Shown piece after piece: positions 35,137 to 43,160 of a stretch of DNA of 47,511 nucleotides. The position numbers were made by a program, and so were the translations under genes. The stretch's first letter is position 1. The number at the start of each line of letters is the position of its first letter. Source of the stretch: an uncultured Bacteroidales bacterium (GTDB lineage: Bacteria; Bacteroidota; Bacteroidia; Bacteroidales; Bacteroidaceae); NCBI GenBank assembly GCA_902760965.1, contig CACWIN010000011.1:1-47511 (forward strand), given 5' to 3'. A model generated the notes under the pieces. That model was given only the letters and a program-made list of their open reading frames with translations. It made no database searches and had not been told where the DNA came from.

Positions 35137-37338
35137 ATGAAGAAGATATTACTTATAGCCTTAACTACTATATTAAGTGTGTCAGTTTCGGCCCAGAACA
35201 AAAAAATCACTCTGTCCACTGTGTTGGACGGTACTTTTTCGGCAAGCGGTGCCTCATCGGTCACACCTATGGCCGATGGTGAACATTACCTGTCAAGCCA
35301 GAACGGACAACTCATTCTGCAATATTCATTCAAGACCGGTCAGGTTACTGACACCATTCTTAATCTGAATTCGGTCAGAGGTGAACAACTGCCGGCTTTT
35401 GACAGCTTTATCCTCTCTCCGACCGAGGATATCATACTGTTGCAAACCAATACCAGCAGGATATTCCGCCGTTCATTTAAGGCAAACTATTACATATTTA
35501 CCATACGCAACAACAAGATTGACCCGCTCACGTCAAATGGTCCCATACAGGTTCCGTCATTCTCGCCCGATGGCCATAACATTGCATTTGTTCGCGACAA
35601 TAACATATTCATAGTCAAACTGTTATTTAATAATGCCGAAGTACAGGTAACTAAGGACGGACAGATTGGAAAGATCCGGAACGGCATCCCTGACTGGGCA
35701 TACGAGGAAGAGTTCGGCCTGGTTCGCGCCTATGAGTTCAGCGCCGACAGCCGCATGCTGGCCTGGATTCGCTTTGACGAGTCAAACGTGGACAGTTTCA
35801 ACCTGCCATTCTACCTTACCTACCCCGACCGCAACTCCTACTCTCAGGAACTGCTTTCATACAGGCCGCAGCAGTATCCGACCGCAGGAGCCGCAAACTC
35901 AAAGGTATCGGTCCACTCATTTGATATAAAGAGCTCCGTAATACGCGATATGAACCTTAAGCTGGACAGCACCAGCTATATTCCGCGCATCAAGTTCATA
36001 GAGAACGATGACAACAGCCTGTTCATCTTTACTCTGAACCGCCGCCAGAACAAACTGGAGATATATTCGGCCAATCCACGCTCAACACTCTGCACACTTA
36101 CTCTGCGTCAGGAGGACGAGCGTTACATTGATGATTTTGAATATATGGATACCAAATTCTACGGCAATCAGTTCATCATGCAGAGTGAGCGTGACGGACA
36201 CCGTCATCTTTACCTATATAACCTGAACGGACAGCTCAAACGCCAGATAACCAAGGGCAATTTTGATGTTCTGGCTCTGCACGGCTTTGATGCCAAGACC
36301 GGTACCGCATTCTATGAGAGCAACGAATCAGGCATGTATGAGTGCGCTGTCTGGAAGATTGACAGCAAGGGCAAAAAGACCATACTCACACCTCAAAAGG
36401 GTACAAGTCACGCCCGTTTCAGCGCTGACTACAAATACTTTATCAACTCCTGGTCCGATATGAACACCCCTACCCGCGTATCGGTCATAACCGATGCAGG
36501 CAAGACTCTCCGTACAATTGAGGATAATCAGGATGTTGCAACTGCAGCACTGGAATACGGTCTTCCACGCAAGGAATCGTTCTCATTCAAGACTGTCGAT
36601 GGCACTACCCTCTACGGCTGGATGGTCATGCCTGCAAACGTCAACGAATCAAATCCCTGCCCCGTTATCCTGTATCAGTATAGCGGTCCTGGCTCAAACG
36701 AACTGCTTAACGAATGGGGCGCAGGTTTCTATCCCGGAGCGGCCTTTGAGGCTCTTTTAACTACTAAAGGATACGCTGTTGCAGTTGTTGACGGTCGAGG
36801 CACAGGCCGCCGTGGAGCCGATTTCAAAAAGCAGACCTACAAGCATCTGGGCGTAATGGAAAGCCAGGACCAGGTGGCTGCTGCCAAATATCTGGGTTCC
36901 CTGCCCTATATTGATGCTGAGCGCATTGCAATCTGGGGCTGGAGCTACGGCGGTTACAATACACTTATGTCTATGAGCGAGGGCACGCCGGTATTCAAAT
37001 GCGGCGTAGCGGTTGCTCCTGTAACAGACTGGCGTTACTATGATGCTCCCTACACCGAGCGTTTCATGCAGCAGCCCAAGGAGAATGCCGACGGCTATCA
37101 TGATGCATCGGCCATTGACCGCATAAACAAGCTTCATGGCCGCCTGCTCATTGTTCACGGCTTGGATGATGACAACGTGTTCTTTAGCAACACCGCCTCT
37201 TACATCGAGGCCCTGATTAACGCAGGAGTTGATTTCGATATGCAGGTCTACCCTGGTAAGGAACACAGTATCACTGGGTACTCTCATCGCAAGCACCTGT
37301 TTACCCGCATACTAAGGTTCTTTGAGGAGAATCTTTAA
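35137..37338 (+). CDS. dipeptidyl peptidase IV-type S9 peptidase
   Basis: The 733-residue exported serine peptidase has signal peptide MKKILLIALTTILSVSVSA. An eight-bladed propeller domain (residues ~50-480) contains DWAYEEEFG (~187), the double-glutamate signature that binds the free N-terminus of substrates in DPP IV enzymes. The alpha/beta-hydrolase domain has the nucleophile in GWSYGG (~604), the aspartate in HGLDDDNV (~675) and the histidine in GKEHSITG (~709). It should cleave X-Pro or X-Ala dipeptides in the periplasm. It follows the YrdC-family gene by 36 nt and is the last gene before the structured element. Confidence 0.93.
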   Translation: MKKILLIALTTILSVSVSAQNKKITLSTVLDGTFSASGASSVTPMADGEHYLSSQNGQLILQYSFKTGQVTDTILNLNSVRGEQLPAFDSFILSPTEDIILLQTNTSRIFRRSFKANYYIFTIRNNKIDPLTSNGPIQVPSFSPDGHNIAFVRDNNIFIVKLLFNNAEVQVTKDGQIGKIRNGIPDWAYEEEFGLVRAYEFSADSRMLAWIRFDESNVDSFNLPFYLTYPDRNSYSQELLSYRPQQYPTAGAANSKVSVHSFDIKSSVIRDMNLKLDSTSYIPRIKFIENDDNSLFIFTLNRRQNKLEIYSANPRSTLCTLTLRQEDERYIDDFEYMDTKFYGNQFIMQSERDGHRHLYLYNLNGQLKRQITKGNFDVLALHGFDAKTGTAFYESNESGMYECAVWKIDSKGKKTILTPQKGTSHARFSADYKYFINSWSDMNTPTRVSVITDAGKTLRTIEDNQDVATAALEYGLPRKESFSFKTVDGTTLYGWMVMPANVNESNPCPVILYQYSGPGSNELLNEWGAGFYPGAAFEALLTTKGYAVAVVDGRGTGRRGADFKKQTYKHLGVMESQDQVAAAKYLGSLPYIDAERIAIWGWSYGGYNTLMSMSEGTPVFKCGVAVAPVTDWRYYDAPYTERFMQQPKENADGYHDASAIDRINKLHGRLLIVHGLDDDNVFFSNTASYIEALINAGVDFDMQVYPGKEHSITGYSHRKHLFTRILRFFEENL

Positions 37339-37343
37339 GCACC

Positions 37344-37538
37344 GCCGGACTATCCCTCTCAGGGAGACGACGTTCCGTGGCTACTCCGGCCCTCTCCAGA
37401 CCCTAAACGTCGAACTCCTCCTTATTCGACCCCTTTGGGGCCGAAACGTTCGTCAAACATGCGCCGTTCTTAACGGGATCTTCCGGGGGCCTACGCTTAC
37501 GCCACTACACTGACGCTCCCCGAGAGGGATAGTCCGGC
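37344..37538. other. structured non-coding element with a 17-bp perfect closing stem
   Basis: The ends GCCGGACTATCCCTCTC (37344-37360) and GAGAGGGATAGTCCGGC (37522-37538) are exact reverse complements. After one mismatch, five more pairs follow (GGGAG 37362-37366 with CTCCC 37516-37520). Inside are at least three hairpins: CGACGTT/AACGTCG (37368-37374 with 37406-37412), TTCG-CCCC/GGGG-CGAA (37425-37445) and CCGTT/AACGG (about 37464-37476). No gene is visible. It lies between the 3' ends of the convergent peptidase and methyltransferase genes. It could be a structured RNA on either strand or a small non-autonomous mobile element; the sequence does not decide. The rest of the gap (37539-37625) holds only a weak GCAAAT/ATTTGC hairpin. 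Confidence 0.7.
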
Positions 37539-37625
37539 TACTGCAAATGGAGATATTTGCTGATACCGATATACCAAAAATTCTGTGCACCTAGGAGGAT
37601 TATCGCCTAAGGAGACCTTTAATAA

Positions 37626-38330
37626 TTACTTGTAAATAAGAAAAATACAAGGTATCTTTTCAAGTGTAGGAAGTTTGCCGTTCCACTCCTTAATCGTGTG
37701 GGTTTTGATGTATTCGTCTTTTGTGGTTAAGCCCGCGGCGATGCAGAGATGAGTTTGGGGACGACAGGCTTTTAGGATGTCGGCCAGCATTTTGGCGTTG
37801 CGGTACGGGGTTTCTATGAAAAGTTGGGTTTGATTCTCGGTGTAGGCTCGCTGCTCAAAGCGTTTTAGGGTTTTTATGCGCTCATCGGGCTCTATGGGGA
37901 GGTAGCCGTTAAAAGCGAAACTCTGACCGTTGAATCCCGATCCCATTACTGCGAGGATTATGCTTGAGGGGCCTACCAGAGGCACTACTTTGAGGCCTTT
38001 GCGCTGGGCTATGGCCACTACATCGGCCCCGGGATCGGCTACGGCGGGGCATCCGGCTTCTGAGATAACGCCCATGGGGCTGCCCTCTTCCAATGGTTTT
38101 AGCATTCCGGATATCTCATCGGGCTTGGTATGCTTGTTCAGGGTGTAGAACGTGAGCTGGTCTATGTCTATGCTTCGGTCCACCTGTTTAAGGAAACGGC
38201 GGGCGGTGCGGACATCTTCCACAATGAAATGGCGTATGCCCATGATTATCTCATGATTGTATGCGGGAAGCACCTGCTCCACCGGGGTCTCACCCAAAAG
38301 ATTGGGAATTAGGTATAAAGCGGGAATCAT
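37626..38330 (-). CDS. RsmI-like SAM-dependent methyltransferase (tetrapyrrole methylase fold)
   Basis: RsmI methylates the ribose of C1402 in 16S rRNA; this 234-residue protein belongs to the same superfamily. It shows PALYLIPNLLGE at the N-terminus, GVISEAGCPAVADPGADVV (the SAM-binding glycine/aspartate region), VPLVGPSSIILAVMGSGFNG and FIETPYRN. It is shorter than E. coli RsmI (~286), so it may be the Bacteroidota subgroup with an unproven target. I chose ATG 38330 (MIPALYLIP) over the upstream alternative. A near-match -7 box TACCTTAG at 38335-38342 on the minus strand would make the message almost leaderless. Confidence 0.82.
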   Translation of the reverse strand: MIPALYLIPNLLGETPVEQVLPAYNHEIIMGIRHFIVEDVRTARRFLKQVDRSIDIDQLTFYTLNKHTKPDEISGMLKPLEEGSPMGVISEAGCPAVADPGADVVAIAQRKGLKVVPLVGPSSIILAVMGSGFNGQSFAFNGYLPIEPDERIKTLKRFEQRAYTENQTQLFIETPYRNAKMLADILKACRPQTHLCIAAGLTTKDEYIKTHTIKEWNGKLPTLEKIPCIFLIYK

Positions 38331-38355
38331 GATGCTAAGGTAGCGCATTTTGCAT

Positions 38356-38363
38356 TATCTTCG
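38356..38363 (+). promoter_or_regulatory. -7 box for the tandem ABC gene
   Basis: TATCTTCG, the same variant as at 26631, lies 18 nt before the ATG at 38382. The region 38331-38381 is divergent between this gene and the methyltransferase. Confidence 0.5.
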
Positions 38364-38381
38364 CACTACATTCAGCAAATA

Positions 38382-39830
38382 ATGGAACAGAACAGCGGAT
38401 TCGTACTCAAAATAACTGACGGCGTGGCTTGTACGCCCAAGTACCGTCTAGACTCCCCTATCAACATTTGCCTGGCACCCGGCCAACAGACAGCAATTGT
38501 GGGGCCAAATGGTGCGGGCAAAACCCTGCTTGTAAACACCCTGCTGCGCCAATATCCGCTTATGAACAACCGTGAGGTGGAATACGGCAGCGGCATAAGT
38601 GGAGCCGATATCCGCAACATTACGTTCCGTGACAGTTACGGCAGTGCCGATGCCACCTACTTTTACCAGCAACGCTGGAACATGACTGAGATGGGTGAAT
38701 CGGCCATTGTGCATGACGCTTTCCCCGATATCAAAGATCCGGTGTGGAAAGAGCGCCTGCACACTCTGTTTGCGCTACCATCAATCTGGGACAAGCAGCT
38801 TGTAACCCTCTCCAGCGGCGAGATGCGCAAGTACCAGCTGGCCCGTGCCCTGGCCGTACGCCCCAAGATGGTGATAATAGACAGCCCGTTCATAGGTCTG
38901 GATGTCCAGACACGCGATATGCTGTGCCGTCTGCTTGAGAACCTTATCAGCGAATGGAGGATACAGATAGTGCTGGTGGTGGCACGACGTGAGGATATAC
39001 CGCAGTTCATTACGCATATAATAGAGGTAAAAGACCGCCGCTGTACCGGTGTAATGCCCATTGAGGAGTATCTGGCACAGCCGCTTGATCCACTCCCCCA
39101 GCCTCTTCTGCCGCAAGAGACGGTAGAGTTGATGCACAACCTCCCAGAGAACGGAATGCAGTCCGATGAGATTGTACGCTGCAATCAGGTAACCCTGCAA
39201 TACGAGAACCGCCGCATACTGGGCCCTCTTGACTGGACCATCCGCAAAGGTGAACACTGGGCGCTCCTAGGACCTAACGGAAGCGGTAAATCTGCCCTTC
39301 TGAGTATGGTTTATGCCGATAATCCGCAGTCATACGCCTGTGACATAGCCCTATTTGGCCGTCCTCGCGGTACAGGTGAAAGCATTTGGGAGATAAAAAA
39401 ACACATAGGATACGTATCTCCTGAGATGCACCGCTCATACTGCCGCCGCTATCCGGCCATCGACATAGTGGCTTCGGGCCTGCACGACACCATCGGTTTG
39501 TATAAAAAAATTACTGTCCAAGAAAGAGAGTCATGCCGCGTCTGGATGAAGATATTCGGCATAGAAGAACTGGAAGACCGGGATTTCCTGGAACTCTCCA
39601 GCGGAGAGCAGCGCATGATCCTGCTGGCCCGCGCGTTCGTAAAGAACCCATCCCTACTCATCCTTGACGAACCGCTCCACGGACTGGACCGCCGGCGCCG
39701 CACCTTGGTAATGGAAATAATAAAGGCCTTCTGCGCCAACCCGCAAAAGACCCTAATCATAGTAACCCACTACCCTGAGGAACTCCCCCACACCATCGAC
39801 CACACCCTCACGCTAGTTCGTCAGCACTAG
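38382..39830 (+). CDS. ABC protein with two ATPase domains (ModF-like)
   Basis: The 482-residue soluble protein has two complete NBDs. The first has Walker A GPNGAGKTLL (~40-49), signature TLSSGEMRKYQLARAL and Walker B MVIIDSPFIGLD. The second has GPNGSGKSALL (~298), signature LSSGEQRMILLARAF, Walker B LLILDEPLHGLD and H-loop VTHYPEEL. The layout resembles ModF/PhrA-type ATPases, whose transport partners are often absent. No permease lies nearby, so it may have a non-transport role. In the first NBD the Walker B position after Asp is Ser (DSP rather than DEP) and no H-loop histidine is obvious, so that site is probably degenerate. The TAG stop is the first triplet of a repeat element. Confidence 0.87.
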   Translation: MEQNSGFVLKITDGVACTPKYRLDSPINICLAPGQQTAIVGPNGAGKTLLVNTLLRQYPLMNNREVEYGSGISGADIRNITFRDSYGSADATYFYQQRWNMTEMGESAIVHDAFPDIKDPVWKERLHTLFALPSIWDKQLVTLSSGEMRKYQLARALAVRPKMVIIDSPFIGLDVQTRDMLCRLLENLISEWRIQIVLVVARREDIPQFITHIIEVKDRRCTGVMPIEEYLAQPLDPLPQPLLPQETVELMHNLPENGMQSDEIVRCNQVTLQYENRRILGPLDWTIRKGEHWALLGPNGSGKSALLSMVYADNPQSYACDIALFGRPRGTGESIWEIKKHIGYVSPEMHRSYCRRYPAIDIVASGLHDTIGLYKKITVQERESCRVWMKIFGIEELEDRDFLELSSGEQRMILLARAFVKNPSLLILDEPLHGLDRRRRTLVMEIIKAFCANPQKTLIIVTHYPEELPHTIDHTLTLVRQH

Positions 39831-39882
39831 GGGCACAAAGGGGACGGTTCTTTTCGGGCCAAAGGGGACGGTTCCGTTTGGC
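39828..39882. repeat. two direct copies of the GGGGACGGTTC-type repeat
   Basis: The core AAAGGGGACGGTTC occurs at 39837-39850 and again at 39861-39874, 24 bases apart. The first copy keeps only the left flank TAGGGGCACAAA. The second has different palindromic flanks, GCCAAA and TTTGGC (39858-39882). The first three bases form the stop codon of the ABC gene. The element also runs up to the 3' end of the XRE regulator. Confidence 0.75.
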
Positions 39883-39899
39883 ACTGCCACTGAGAATCC

Positions 39900-40070
39900 T
39901 TATTTCACAAAAAGTATTAGTAATAAGAGCTTGAGCGCCAACTCGGTGGATGGGATGAACTTGCCGTTCTCAATAGCGAATATCGTCTGGCGTGACACAC
40001 CAATGGCGTTTGCCAGATCCTGCTGCGAAATCCTGAGGATTGCCCTCTCCACACGTATATTATTCTTCAT
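39900..40070 (-). CDS. small XRE-family (Cro/C1-type) transcriptional regulator
   Basis: The 56-residue product starts MKNNIRVERAILRISQQDLA and continues NAIGVSRQTIFAIENGKFIP STELALKL (split here at residue 40), a textbook HTH of the kind that ends ALKIAxxFxxxIEDIF in relatives. Here the last residues, LLLLILFVK, do not fit. In another frame the DNA reads ITNTFCEIRIL, which does resemble the missing end, so a frameshift may have shortened the gene. Its ATG overlaps the end of the upstream membrane-protein gene by 11 nt, and this pairing suggests a two-gene regulatory unit. It was found by reading the minus strand directly. Confidence 0.8.
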   Translation of the reverse strand: MKNNIRVERAILRISQQDLANAIGVSRQTIFAIENGKFIPSTELALKLLLLILFVK

Positions 40071-41070
40071 CGTTACTCTCCTTTAAGTTATTTGACAACA
40101 CCTTTCTCAACACCAGTGCATATACCACCGACAGACCAGGAATCCACGTCAACCATAACAACAACTGTCCACTTATATGAGAATACAGATAATAACCGTG
40201 ATTTTCTATTGTAGGCTGTTCAATAACACTGTACAAATGCCTACCGGCAATGTTCAGTACTTCAAACAATGAGAGCAATGCATAAGCGATTACAAATATG
40301 ACCAGCAGACGCACTCTTATATGCCGTATGAACTCATCCTCCTGCTCTTCCCTGGAAAGACATACCATAAAGACTCCTGTATATGCCATTAGCGGCAGAA
40401 TCAGACATACCAACAAGTACAACTTGACCAGCCACAGCATCTTTCCATACCAACACAACACGTTCACATACTTGTTAATCAGGATTGTTACCAACACTAA
40501 CACAATAGAAATCCCAAGTAACCACCATCCAGTCTTTTTATATCGGTTCTGAAGCAGCAACGACGAATAAACTGTTCCACAACCAATGCGCTTAAGGATC
40601 TTTACCAAAACTATGTATAACAGTTCCAGGTTAGCAGCATACCTGAAATAACCTAAGATACCGAGTAAAGAATACAGAATAGGATTATTCCCGAGAAAAA
40701 AACCGTCACCCTCACCTTTCATCATAGATATAGTCTGTATAGTTGTATACCTGTGAAAACGCCAGCCTATTATTTCAGCTATACCGCATGACACTATAAG
40801 TATCATCACTGAAATTGTCAATGCCCGATAACGTACCGTCGTTACATACTCATCCTCTGTGCGTTCCTGAGAGAAGCATGTCACCAGCAGGAAAGTGTTC
40901 CCCAGTACCAATACCGCCATTTCTGCGTACGCGTACCAAATTTCACCCTCATACTGTTTAAGAACTGTGTATTGAATCACTTCGCATGCAAACATAACTG
41001 CGAACACCACAAGACCAATAACCTGCCACTTATGCGGTAAGAGCGTAAGATGTTTCTTATAATCTCTCAT
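40060..41070 (-). CDS. multi-pass membrane protein partnered with an XRE regulator
   Basis: The 336-residue protein has about eight hydrophobic helices arranged as two similar halves. Each half carries a cytoplasmic-looking motif: CFSQERTEDEYVTTVRYRAL near residue 65 and CLSREEQEDEFIRHIRVRLL near residue 240. Such RxEDExxxxxRxxxL motifs are, as far as I recall, a feature of Bacteroidota membrane proteins found next to small XRE regulators. I chose ATG 41070 (MRDYKKHLTLLPHKWQ) over the frame start at 41142 because a -7 box lies between them. The function is unknown; it may sense an envelope signal and control the regulator. Confidence 0.75.
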   Translation of the reverse strand: MRDYKKHLTLLPHKWQVIGLVVFAVMFACEVIQYTVLKQYEGEIWYAYAEMAVLVLGNTFLLVTCFSQERTEDEYVTTVRYRALTISVMILIVSCGIAEIIGWRFHRYTTIQTISMMKGEGDGFFLGNNPILYSLLGILGYFRYAANLELLYIVLVKILKRIGCGTVYSSLLLQNRYKKTGWWLLGISIVLVLVTILINKYVNVLCWYGKMLWLVKLYLLVCLILPLMAYTGVFMVCLSREEQEDEFIRHIRVRLLVIFVIAYALLSLFEVLNIAGRHLYSVIEQPTIENHGYYLYSHISGQLLLWLTWIPGLSVVYALVLRKVLSNNLKESNDEE

Positions 41071-41074
41071 AATT

Positions 41075-41111
41075 GTAAAGTTTAACGCAACAAAAGTAAA
41101 GCGCACTTTAC
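41075..41111 (-). promoter_or_regulatory. promoter with GTAAAG/CTTTAC operator-like sites
   Basis: The minus strand has the -7 box TACTTTTG (plus-strand 41091-41098). A palindrome, GTAAAG-CGCA-CTTTAC (41096-41111), overlaps it, and a further GTAAAG half-site lies at 41075-41080. The larger inverted repeat AATTGTAAAG/CTTTACAATT (41071-41080 and 41106-41115) brackets the box. The position suits autorepression by the XRE protein; that link is inferred. Confidence 0.5.
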
Positions 41112-41197
41112 AATTTTCCAAGCAAAATTTACACTTTAACAAAAATTATGACGCAAAGGGGTCGTTTCTCAATGCGCTCTATACACTCTCAAATAAT

Positions 41198-41617
41198 TCA
41201 AACGTTTGATGATTCTATAGCGCAGCAACGCTTGCGGTACAACCTTATAAAGCAGAAACATAACGCCAGCGCTGCAATTACAGCAAGTATGGTCCAGATA
41301 AGGGTTGTCTGATCATCGCCTGCAGCCGGTCCGTTCAGGAAATTGCCCGATGCATGCAAAGTGTCAATTACGCCGTTCCGGTTTGATATGGTATCGGCCA
41401 CACCATTATTCATCAATGTATCGAACGATGCAGAATCAGGCGTGGATTGAACGTTAAAGACTGAGTCTGAAAAAACTGTGTCAGGTTTTGCCTTCTGAAA
41501 AAAATCGGGAACCCTGAAATCAACTCTATTACGACGCCGTTGTATGTTTGCCCTTTCCCAATCTTCTAACCTGCCCCAATCTTCAGGAGAGATGATTATA
41601 TCCAAGAAATGAAGCAT
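41198..41617 (-). CDS. hypothetical protein with one C-terminal membrane helix
   Basis: I do not recognise this 139-residue protein. It has a hydrophilic N-terminal part with aromatic and charged residues (SPEDWGRLEDWERANIQRRR), a Ser/Asn/Asp-rich middle and one hydrophobic helix near residues 105-125 (IWTILAVIAALALCFCFI), followed by a basic, cysteine-containing tail (RLYRKRCCAIE). No signal peptide is seen, so it is probably tail-anchored with its N-terminus in the cytoplasm. It is the last gene of a three-gene set with the MFS protein and the small four-helix protein; the gap to the upstream gene is 21 nt. Confidence 0.6.
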   Translation of the reverse strand: MLHFLDIIISPEDWGRLEDWERANIQRRRNRVDFRVPDFFQKAKPDTVFSDSVFNVQSTPDSASFDTLMNNGVADTISNRNGVIDTLHASGNFLNGPAAGDDQTTLIWTILAVIAALALCFCFIRLYRKRCCAIESSNV

Positions 41618-41638
41618 AATGTATTATAATATAATTAG

Positions 41639-41983
41639 TTAATAATTCATCATCAACAAATAGGAACAGACAGTCGTTCCAAGTAAACCTGAAAGGAAAC
41701 TCACCGCATTACATAGAAAGCTGTAAACCACCGCTTTCTTTATATCCCTTATAAAAATGAGATACCACAGAGCCTCCACAATGAACACCAGCAGTTCACC
41801 AATCAGAATAACCTTTGTGCTGTAACCTACGCGCATGACATACAGGTTCAGCGGCACATTGGTTAAGACGTTTATCACAACTGACAGGGCAAGCACCTTA
41901 CCCCTGCGCTCCATAAGCAGCCACAGCACGCCCAGTTCAATCAGAACCGTAAGTGTTAGAGCTATAAGCAACTGTCCTGTCAT
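41639..41983 (-). CDS. small membrane protein with about four helices
   Basis: The 114-residue protein is almost entirely hydrophobic, with helices near residues 3-24, 30-48, 58-78 and 86-110. Short polar turns (MERRGK, IRDIKK) fit a four-helix inner-membrane protein. I recognise no family. It starts 7 nt after the MFS gene, so the two are surely co-transcribed and may form a complex. Confidence 0.65.
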   Translation of the reverse strand: MTGQLLIALTLTVLIELGVLWLLMERRGKVLALSVVINVLTNVPLNLYVMRVGYSTKVILIGELLVFIVEALWYLIFIRDIKKAVVYSFLCNAVSFLSGLLGTTVCSYLLMMNY

Positions 41984-41990
41984 AACCTTA

Positions 41991-42995
41991 TCAATTAAGT
42001 ATTGTTGCTATCAGGTAACCGGGTATAAGTGATGCCGCTAGCAGCCCGAAAGCAAGTCCCTCACGCCCCTTTAGCATCACATTTGCCCAGTAGAGAGTGA
42101 TAGGCATTGTGCAGTTCACCATAAAAAGCCCCGCAAGGGCAATGCCTATGTGGTTACCTTTGGCTACAAGGCAGACTGTAACACCCGCAACCAGAAGAAT
42201 GACGGACGTAACCATCCCCATCCATTTTACCAGCCATCCGCCAGCCATCTTACCCATCATGGTCAATGCTCCAACCAGGAGAACCACCATTGGAGTCTTG
42301 TCAATCACTCCTGTAAAGGATTCACCCATGAATGAACGTCCGGCCACAATAAGCATAATCAGGATCAGGACCGCCCAGACCAACATTTTTGGGTACGCTT
42401 TGCTTTCACTGTCAATCTCTGTTGTATCAATAGGCTGTGCGGTATCAATCCGCAGATAAACCAAAGCCAGGATGCATATACCAATCAGTAGGCAGAGCAT
42501 CAGCGCCCGTGACAGGAATACAGACCCCACGGCAAGCCCGAACGCTCCGGTAGATACAAACACACCAAGAGCCCTGATGTCATTACCGGTCCTGACGGCA
42601 GTCTCTTTCCCGCCCCACACGTGAAACAGGGAGTTGCCCATACCCAACAGCACCGATAACACCACAAGCAGGAACACAGATGATGCAGAATTGCGTGAAA
42701 CAATACCGATGGTTTCCACAACCGCAAGAATCAACAATACAATTGAGGCCAGCAATATCCAGTGACGCCGCTTGGCTCTATCGGCCAGCATACCCGTAAG
42801 CGGTTGGGTTAGAAAAGCCAGCACGTTATACACAACAAAGTATCTGAGCAGTTCCGATACCCCTGCAGTCGCCAAATACATACAGCAAAGACACAGCCCG
42901 TCAACACAGAAATGAAGTGCCGCCGCCAATCCCGTAAGAACTACCGTATTACCGGAATGAGTCTTTATCAGCATGTATGCTTTTATTCGTCTCAT
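41991..42995 (-). CDS. MFS-type transporter
   Basis: The 334-residue protein has about 10 to 11 hydrophobic helices and the major-facilitator loop motif between helices 2 and 3 (LTQPLTGMLADRAKRRHWIL, close to GxLaDrxGrr). A second region, LLGMGNSLFHVWGGKETA, resembles the helix 4-5 part of fosmidomycin-resistance-type MFS proteins. It is somewhat shorter than the usual ~400 residues. I chose ATG 42995 because AAAGGA lies about 6 nt upstream; the frame extends to 43016. The substrate is unknown. Confidence 0.75.
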   Translation of the reverse strand: MRRIKAYMLIKTHSGNTVVLTGLAAALHFCVDGLCLCCMYLATAGVSELLRYFVVYNVLAFLTQPLTGMLADRAKRRHWILLASIVLLILAVVETIGIVSRNSASSVFLLVVLSVLLGMGNSLFHVWGGKETAVRTGNDIRALGVFVSTGAFGLAVGSVFLSRALMLCLLIGICILALVYLRIDTAQPIDTTEIDSESKAYPKMLVWAVLILIMLIVAGRSFMGESFTGVIDKTPMVVLLVGALTMMGKMAGGWLVKWMGMVTSVILLVAGVTVCLVAKGNHIGIALAGLFMVNCTMPITLYWANVMLKGREGLAFGLLAASLIPGYLIATILN

Positions 42996-43099
42996 ATACA
43001 ATCCTTTTATATACATTATAGCGTCTTGACCTGATAGTTAATACCTTTCATAACCATATCAGTTTTTCATTCCATTAAAATAGGTGACTGAACTCTGTA

Positions 43100-43107
43100 C
43101 AAAAATA
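43100..43107 (-). promoter_or_regulatory. candidate -7 box for the MFS set
   Basis: The minus strand reads TATTTTTG, matching TAnnTTTG, about 105 nt before the ATG at 42995. It is the only good match in this A/T-rich stretch. Confidence 0.35.
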
Positions 43108-43160
43108 GTTCTCATATTTACATTTTTCAAAGATCGGGCGTTGCAATCCCGTTGCAATCT

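Noticed and set aside
36757-37296. A 179-codon minus-strand frame opposite the DPP IV-type peptidase.
   Set aside because: It covers the conserved catalytic part of the peptidase and looks like a shadow frame.
41198-41209. The 12-bp palindrome TCAAACGTTTGA at the end of the 139-residue protein gene.
   Set aside because: It includes the stop codon and last codons, has no T run, and there is no second copy nearby to suggest a binding site.
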